DNA from: Physocladia obscura | Taxonomy: Eukaryota > Chytridiomycota > Chytridiomycetes > Chytridiales > Chytriomycetaceae | DNA length: 15,827 bases | Direction of reading: 5' to 3' | Assembly (NCBI GenBank): GCA_027596945.1 | Contig: JADGJH010000636.1 | Coordinates: 1-15,827, forward strand | Shown: one piece after another, positions 9,009 to 15,827 of the stretch | Layout of the letters: every line of letters starts with the position of its first letter | Numbering within the stretch: the first letter of the stretch is position 1 | Position numbers and translations under genes: made by a program | Notes under the pieces: model-generated | Told to the model about the DNA's origin: nothing | The model's database searches: none | Seen by the model: only the letters and a program-made list of their open reading frames with translations

Positions 9009-12000
9009 TTACTCGTCATCATCATCGATAATATGCCAGCGCAGCTTCCACTCACTTCTGTGCAGAGTCAAACCGATTTCATGCACTGCTAAATCACCCC
9101 CCAGATACAATTCTGCTGAAAGTTCTGCAATAAAGTTTACAACCATCAAAGTTCGAACTTCGCCATCAATAAGGAGCTCAGTCGGCGCTGCTGCCTCCAA
9201 AACCATCAAATCATACACATCCTGTACAACTGGCTTCTTACCTTTCACCTTTGACTTATCTGTAGATGCCAATGCCAACAATGCCGCGTTATTTGTCTTT
9301 TCCGCAACTGCAAAACAACAACCGCTTGTTGCTTCAACAATATCGAGCAGAATCTTCCCCCCAAGCCATCGCACGAAATTTGCGTCCTTAGTGCCATTCA
9401 ACCCTTTGTTCCTATAATATGCTGCAACTACTTGCAGAAGGATACGAACAAGATCGACAAACACTTTAAGTGTGGCTTCAACCTCTATTTTTAATATTGG
9501 AAACTTTTCACCCGTACCAAGTAAGGTATTTTTCACAACTTCGCTGAATTTCACACACAGTTTTGAGGCATGCGGCCGACCGTTGTGGGTCTCAAATGCT
9601 TGAAGTTTTTTTGATTCCAGAAAACAAACCACTGTTTTGAGATACAAATATGGATTGCAAGCCGCAATTCTGCTTGTCATGGATTCAACCACAAATTCAA
9701 GAGAATTTAAGGTGCTGCTATCGATATCCATGCCAAAAAAGGCATCATTACTGTATTGGTTTCCAATTCTTGGGAGACTATCAATTGCTGCAATTCCCGT
9801 CGCAAATGATTCTGAAAACTCCCGTGACTTTGGGGTGACATATCGTTCAACACATTTTTTCACATCGTCTTCCTTGCTACTCTTGGTTGTGGAAAAATAT
9901 TTTACAAATGCATCAGCAGCTTCGAAAACACTTGCTGCTTTTGCCAAAATAACATCATCGTTCTTTCGAAGATTAATTTTTGCTTGAACAGCAGGAAGAG
10001 CCGTAGCAATAGCAGAAATATCAAATTCGGATAGCCGGCCATCTAAAACACATTCCAAATATGCAGCGGCGATTTCGGGTCCATGTGTATTTAAATGTCT
10101 AATGAAAGGTGGAAATGATGGATGTTTTTCTATGTACTTGCAAGCGCCAGGGAAAATGTGCATAACAAAACGCAAGTTCTTTGACAATATTGCAACAAAT
10201 GCTTCTGTATTCTCATTCAATGGGTTGAGATCAAAAGCGAGTGATTTCTTGAAAAGATTTTCAATAAGTGGTTGAACAGCTGGGATTCCGACAATTTTGG
10301 ATTTTAAATGGTTGAACTGAGGTATTTTTGCAGCTTGTTCGTTGCAATATTGATCCGACAGGTGCGCAATCCAATGCTTGAAATTCTGGTCAAGCAAATC
10401 ACTAGACAGGAAGTTTGCGGCTGCAACAGGACAAATTTCAAGAAAGAAGTCAATATCGGATATTGCAACCTTTGATAGAATTTTGAACAATTTCGAACTA
10501 GAATTTTCGGATAACATAAACTTTTCTGAAACCTGTGTGAGCATACGCGCCAATTTGCTTATATCTGATCTGACATACTGCGGAATATAATTCTTTCGAA
10601 TTATCCTTAAAATTTCGACGGTTTTGTAGGCAACTGCTAACCCAATGTCTTCAATTATAGCAGTTTGGTTTGTTTTCAAAAGCTCCGCGACAAGCTCCAC
10701 AAGTCTTGTAGTCGTGCACAACTTCGGAACAGCTTGCATAACTGCAAATATGAATCGCGGCCGGAATACCTTGAAGCCAGAAATCTTCGATCCCCAATTG
10801 GGTGAATCAAGGACAACTTCCAGTTTAGAGGTGACTTCTTTTGATTCTTTTACAGAATATTGAATGCATTTCGCGATTTGTTCATCAAAACTTCTGATAC
10901 ATCCGTCTAACTCCACACCAAAAATATATACAGATTCCAAAAATGTCAGCAAATTATTACTCCGCAATTGAAAAATACGTTCAGCTGTCTTCGAATCAAA
11001 GCTACTGTGGTCGTGTGTAATGTATTGCTTCAAAACAGATATTTGTCGATTCCATCGCATTATTTTGTACTGGGTTCTTGCCTTTTCAGAGACAAAATCA
11101 ATAGCATCGCATAAATCCATGGCAGCCTTACGAAAAGACTGCGAGGTTCGGGAACCCCACAAAAATGACTTGTCAAGAGAAAGCTGGTCAAGTTTTATCC
11201 CTGCTATAACAGCAACCTCAGGTTTAGTGACGATAGTCTCGGTTGCTATGGTAGCCAAAGTTTTACATACTTCCGCTAAACAAGTCCAAGATTTCGGAAC
11301 CTTCTGATAATTTATCTCAGATGACTCAACTCCTGCGCAATATCCCATAATAGAAGCAAACTTGACAAAAAGATATTCTTTCGTTGAACTCCAACTCGTG
11401 ACAATGAACTGCGGGTCGAAGTCGCCGTTTTCAGCTGATTCTCGCAAAGCTGGTAAGATTTTCTCCGCAACTTTGGCAGCACTTGCAGCTGTCACGAAAT
11501 TGAGAACAAGAAGGATGTTGCAGCAATGAACAAGACGCTTCATCATTTCCTCAAACTGCAGATCTGATTGTTTCATCAACAGCAAATATTTATAAAGGGA
11601 AACTGTTAACGGTGCCAATACTTCCGATGCGTATCTGTCGCGGATGGCACTTGCGATAATCTTTTTTCATTTTTATTTTGCAGTCATTTTTATAAAGTGA
11701 AAAGGCTTAGTACTTATAGCATCAATAATGGCCAAACAAAACATACTGTTATCGGTAGATTTCCATATGTATAAACTTCTGTGAATTGGCTATAGTATCT
11801 TTCAGGCCATACACGACTTTCATTGGGATAACTGAGATACCGTGTGTCGTCATCATAATCTATTTCGCTCTTTGGTGTTGTCACAAGAACCAACACCATC
11901 CCAACTTCCTCAAAAATATTACTTTTTCCAGCCGTGTACTTTGTCGGTGGATGAACACACTGCGAAATAATATCCCATGCAAACTGACTCGCGCCCTTAT

Positions 12001-15000
12001 CTGAATGATCTAAAATTCCCAAAAGCTTCTGCACAAATGCCACCCGAAAGTTTTTCTGGATATCATCGCGACTCCAAATGTCCGCCAGCATTCTTTGACA
12101 GACAGGAATGTGCGAATAATGGAAAAGCAACTGGAGAATTTCCTTAAATGCTGGAAGAACTGGTAGTGACTGCGCGTTTGGTGAAGGAACCAATCCTTTC
12201 AAAATCGGAATAACTGCTGAGTCTGGCATATGTTTGAGGATCCCGCCGATGGAAAACAGCACTGTTCTTAAAATATCAGATTCGAGAAAAGTCGGACTGA
12301 GGAGAATATTAATTGCTGAAATCGGTTCGTTGATTTTTGGAAGATACTGTTTTTTGTTTGCTTCATATTAATAGACATTCAAATACAAACAAACCAAACA
12401 CGCATATACAAACACAAAAAAAAAACAAAACAAACCATTAAAATTGATTCTTTCACTCGAGTTGGAAGCGACGAAGAAACAAGGAACGTTGCCACTTCGT
12501 GGACTGAAATTGTGTCCAAATTCATCATTTGCGATGCCGCCAGTAATCTTACTTTCATTGGCCGAGTCTTGTCCAAAGCTTCCTCAATATATCGCTGCTT
12601 GAGAACATCAGCTTGCGATTTCAGTAGCAACGAAATCGGAAGCGGCATAATTTCTTTCTGGTTGTTAACTGCAAACTTGAGTCGCTTTTCTTCTACTGTT
12701 GGGTTGAACAACCCGACGACCGCAGTGCCATCGGAAACATGGCGCGGATCAATCAAATCCGGACGGTTCTTGAGAACAAACTGCATAACAAAATCCATAC
12801 TCAGCGCGGATCCAGAAGGACTCCTTCTAAACAGATCCAAAATTACAACTTCACGAAAAGAATAATCGTTTGCTTTGAATTGTTTGAATCTAGAAGCAGC
12901 CTCATCACATGCTTCGGTCGACTGCATACGTAGTTCAGAATAAACATTGTAGAAATTTTCGCGAGGAGCAGTGTTGCATGCTATTTTCACAAATTCAAGC
13001 GCCCGCTTGCATATTGGTGCATCCCAGTTCAACACTCTATCACTTCCCATCTGTAGATTTTCTGCCTCCTGTAAAATCTTAATACACTGTTTGAAATATT
13101 CCACCAGCACCTGCGATCGAGTCCACCGTAAGCATAATGCTCCACACAGTTTAAGCATTAAAAGATGATTACACATTGAGCTCTCAAAGTCGATTTTTTC
13201 ATCTTCAACCAAACTTTCAAATTTAGCCTCAATGCACTTGGTGACAATATTCACAACCTGATCTTCGCTTCCTTCAGGAATCATAAATAGACCAAAAGGA
13301 TTTGTTGGTGCAGTTTCTTTCAACTTTGAGATTGAAAGGTTAGCAGAAATATCAGGTCGCAGTATTTTGAACAGGTCAAATCCATTCTTTTCAGCCTTGC
13401 GAAATTTTAGCTCAAGTTCGTTTGAGTCTTTATGCGGAGGGTTTTCAAATGCCAGTCTGAATTCCAGTAAACGCGATTCCCCGAATTTGAAAAGTGATTG
13501 ATGCCAAAAAAAGTCGATTGCAAACGTAAAAAGAGTGTTCTGTGGTGTTCCAATAAAATGCGACAGACACAGGTGAGCAAGAGTTTCCAGAAATTTTGTC
13601 ACTTCCAGAGATGGAGAAACAGCAGCTAAATTCTGATTTTCGCTTGTTATTTAGATGTATCAACATGAAAGAAAAGGAAAAAAACATACATTTGAATGCA
13701 GAGTCGAAAACAAATGAGCAAGTTTCTCACATTGCTCGTTCGTAGATTCAAAAAAACGAGAGAAACTTTGAGCATCGTAAAAATTTTGGAATGTCCCAAA
13801 AATTTGATCCATGTTCAACCTCATTTCATTTCTAAATAAATTTTATAAATGTCGTTGTAAGATACGTAACCAATAAAGTATCACTACAGTTAAAAAACAC
13901 AATGCAGACGGCACACTTACTGAATTCGCGAGAATAAAGTCTCAAATGTTTTAATGTCTTCGTCAACAGACGCTGCATTTGCAGTGCTCACCAACATCTC
14001 TCGGATGGCCGTAACACGCTTTTCAATGCCGACTTGTCGTAAATTTCCCGTCAGCAGCTTGCGAACTCTGCTGTTGCGGATATCCAAAAACTTGCGCAAA
14101 TCAGTTTTGTAGAGTTCCAAGCTGGAGCCAGAAACATCTTTCCATTCCTTCATGATTTCCAAAATATTCCAGACAAGTTGGTTTCGTTCCATAGAGAACT
14201 CTGCAAAAAACATTTCGAGAGCTTGACAAGTGCGTTCAGTGCTTGAACTTTCTTTAATCCAGATCGCTAAAAGACGAGAATCATAATTTTTGCGAAAGCC
14301 GGCACGAGTTTTATTGGACAGAGATGAAATATTCGTCCACGCGCAACCGTGCGTTGCAGCATCGATTTTTTCAACTTGGTTGACATCTGTAATGTCGAAA
14401 TACTTGACCAAAACCTGAAGAATCACAGCGTCATCCCATTCCGGACTTTCTCCAGAATACGGGGCTTCGATCGAGCCTTCTGGCCAGTTAGAGACTTTCT
14501 GTTGCGTAACTCTGATCGCATTCATTGCCAATGCCAGTACTTTACAGCCGTAACTTGTCAAGAAATCCAGCTTACCAATTAATTTGCAGAAAATATAAGG
14601 CACAAACTCTTTTTTGCATGCCTTGAACAAATCTCTATACATGAAGTCAACATGTAATTCGCCCAGTTCATTCGGCGTGTATATATTGGACAATTTATTT
14701 TCAGCTTCAAAATCGTCATTGAATTGTAAAATCAAGTCAATAGTTTGTTTGATGAATTCTGAAAGCTGACTCAGAGATGCCTTCTTTGCTTCCGATTTGG
14801 CAGTCTTTTCATAACGACCACAAACATGGATAATTATTTTGTTGATATACGTGTAAAAGCTTGAGATCTTTGCTTTGAAATAATTTATTTCTAAGGCTGT
14901 CGTACGGTTATAAGGCCTTTTTAGCAGCTTATTTCCGATTAAAAAAGCTTCAGTAATTAAAAATTGAATAATAGGCATTATAGGAGCGCCTTCAAGGATT

Positions 15001-15784
15001 TCAGTAATTACACGTGAGTTTAAATCTGCATCTTTTCCACAGGCACTACAAATATTCAGCTTAATAAATAATGCTGTAAGTGGCGAAATATCCACACCAG
15101 GCTTGCGCCAATATTCGACTTTCGGAGAAAACATATATTTCAATTCCACACCATGAGTATAATGAATCAAATACTTCTTCGAAAATGTCAACAGAAAAAT
15201 TTGTACCATATTATTTGCATTCACATTTAGCAGTTCGTTCATATTTGACGTGATAATATTTGGAAGGACGATTAAGGTACCACAATAATAATCACTTTTT
15301 TTGGGTGCATATGTCTCTATAAGCTTTATCAGATTCGTTGCAACTCGATTTCGCAAAACAGGATCTTGAATGGATGAGAGACGACCACCTTCCATGAATT
15401 TGCTAAATAAATAAATTATCAATATAAAAAAATCAAACGACAATCAAATAATAATGACAAGAATGACAAACGAATTTTAATAGGAAAAAAAAAGTATAAA
15501 GCAGCATGGATATCTCACAATTTTTTGTCTTCCAGATCCCATGCATTTTTCTCGCCATTCATAATCCCTTTGAAGTAAGGCTCAAAATCTCCAAAAGAAT
15601 CATTTTTTTCCTCGCTGGGCTTCGAGAGATCGTTCAATGCCTTCTTAGCTCTGTTTTTGAGAGTCTGCGACGGATGTGCAACAATTGATTCGAGAAGAGC
15701 CTTGTCTTTGAGCGAAATAGCGATAATAATGCCGATAACACGAAGGTGTAAATTTTTGCACGCATTTGTTTGTGGGAAAAGGAG
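9009..15784 (-). CDS. Giant alpha-solenoid-like protein, copy 2 (partial, exons 2-7; exon 1 beyond the window)
   Basis: Exons on the minus strand: 15784-15519, 15402-13921, 13831-13690, 13632-12436, 12346-11747, 11660-9009; 6,339 nt, 2,112 residues, stop TAA. About 91 N-terminal residues are expected to the right, by comparison with copy 1. Exon lengths run 266/1482/142/1197/600/2652 against 296/1485/142/1158/588/2604 in copy 1, with identical phases, so these are tandem duplicates. Conserved with copy 1: the first 35 residues of exon 2 (identical), NEMRLN, NLAA-x-SPS, NPFGL-x-MIPEG, LRMQSTEA, LPTRVKES, ASIMGYCAG, FLWGS, IVGIPA, GPEI-x-AAY, CCFA and the terminal W-K-x-RW. Differences: it ends in an acidic IIDDDDE tail that copy 1 lacks, and it has an insert rich in Lys near 9230-9290. 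No known domain is recognised; a helical scaffold role is inferred only from composition. Intact throughout. Confidence 0.84.
11661..11746 (-). other. Intron 6 of giant gene copy 2 (86 nt, phase 0)
   Basis: Donor GTATGT, acceptor GAAAAAAG (AAG type). It joins ...NLPIT to IIASAIRDRYAS. The next AG (CGCAAG) would break the frame. Residue spacing to RYAS equals that in copy 1. Confidence 0.82.
12347..12435 (-). other. Intron 5 of giant gene copy 2 (89 nt, phase 0), GTTT-rich
   Basis: Donor GTTTGT, acceptor AAAACAG. It joins ...KESILM to YLPKINEPISAIN. The 5' half is an irregular T/G simple repeat (about 12380-12435) absent from the 45-nt counterpart in copy 1, so the intron has grown by low-complexity expansion. 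Confidence 0.85.
13633..13689 (-). other. Intron 4 of giant gene copy 2 (57 nt, phase 0)
   Basis: Donor GTATGT, acceptor AAAATCAG, with a likely branch region ATCTAAAT. It joins ...STLHSN to NLAAVSPS. Confidence 0.87.
13832..13920 (-). other. Intron 3 of giant gene copy 2 (89 nt, phase 2)
   Basis: Donor GTAAGT, acceptor TTTATTTAG, with a likely branch region TCTTACAA. It joins ...FSRI-Q to NEMRLNMDQIF. Confidence 0.88.
15403..15518 (-). other. Intron 2 of giant gene copy 2 (116 nt, phase 2)
   Basis: Donor GTGAGA, acceptor ATTTATTTAG. It joins ...LEDKK-F to KFMEGGRLSSI. It is more than twice the length of its counterpart in copy 1. Confidence 0.85.
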
Positions 15785-15827
15785 CTGTCGATGGTTTTCA
15801 GTTGTTTAAAACCAATCAAATCAAAAA
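15693..15827. repeat. Near-identical 135-bp repeat, copy 2 (exon 2 start plus intron 1)
   Basis: Pairs with 8443-8577 at one mismatch. It reaches the last base of the window, which lies exactly where the (AT)6 run begins in copy 1, so the repeat may continue outside. Confidence 0.95.
15785..15827 (-). other. Intron 1 of giant gene copy 2 (partial, 3' 43 nt only)
   Basis: The acceptor ATCGACAG and all 43 visible bases are identical to intron 1 of copy 1. The donor is outside the window. The possible hairpin is at 15793-15813. Confidence 0.75.

Noticed and set aside
8520..9092. 190-codon open frame on the plus strand spanning exon 1 of giant copy 1 and the spacer
   Set aside because: It is antisense to a supported exon, crosses the poly-T tract as a run of Phe, and has no coding character of its own.
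1..15827. Bacterial-type operon, CRISPR array, tRNA, rRNA or transposase
   Set aside because: No such sequence seen on either strand; the genes have spliceosomal introns.

Overview
The window is nuclear DNA of an AT-rich, gene-dense eukaryote. The evidence is long reading frames interrupted by short spliceosomal introns (45-116 nt, GT...AG, several with GTAAGT or GTATGT donors), AATAAA signals just after stop codons, A-rich leaders before start codons, and a secreted protein with many N-glycosylation sequons. I cannot place it more precisely. An amoebozoan, chytrid-like fungus, stramenopile or another protist would all fit. The standard genetic code works throughout (TAA and TGA as stops).

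All three genes are on the minus strand, head to tail. From left to right (3' to 5'): (1) 158-1566 is a two-exon gene for a secreted seven-bladed beta-propeller of the lactonase / 6-phosphogluconolactonase-like family, 447 aa. (2) 1993-8866 is a complete seven-exon gene for a 2,181-aa protein that I do not recognise. (3) 9009-15784 holds exons 2-7 of a tandem paralogue of gene 2; its first exon lies beyond the right edge. The gaps are 426 bp and 142 bp. Positions 1-157 are low-complexity A/T homopolymer downstream of gene 1.

The two giant genes are the main content. I rebuilt them by joining reading frames at splice sites, and each junction is supported by the other copy: all five introns between exons 2 and 7 lie at equivalent residues in the same phase (2, 2, 0, 0, 0), and exon 4 is 142 nt in both. 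The proteins are rich in leucine, alanine and amphipathic helical stretches and look like HEAT/ARM-type alpha-solenoids. That is an inference from composition, not from a recognised domain. Neither copy has a frameshift or internal stop.

The most striking observation is a 135-bp tract spanning intron 1 and the start of exon 2 (8443-8577 and 15693-15827) that differs at one base between the paralogues, although the rest of the genes has diverged widely (24 of 47 residues identical in exon 4; other introns unalike in length and sequence). The tract stops abruptly inside exon 2 and runs off the right end of the window. This suggests recent gene conversion, a partial duplication, or an assembly boundary inside a repeat. 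No mobile element, CRISPR array, tRNA or rRNA gene was seen.
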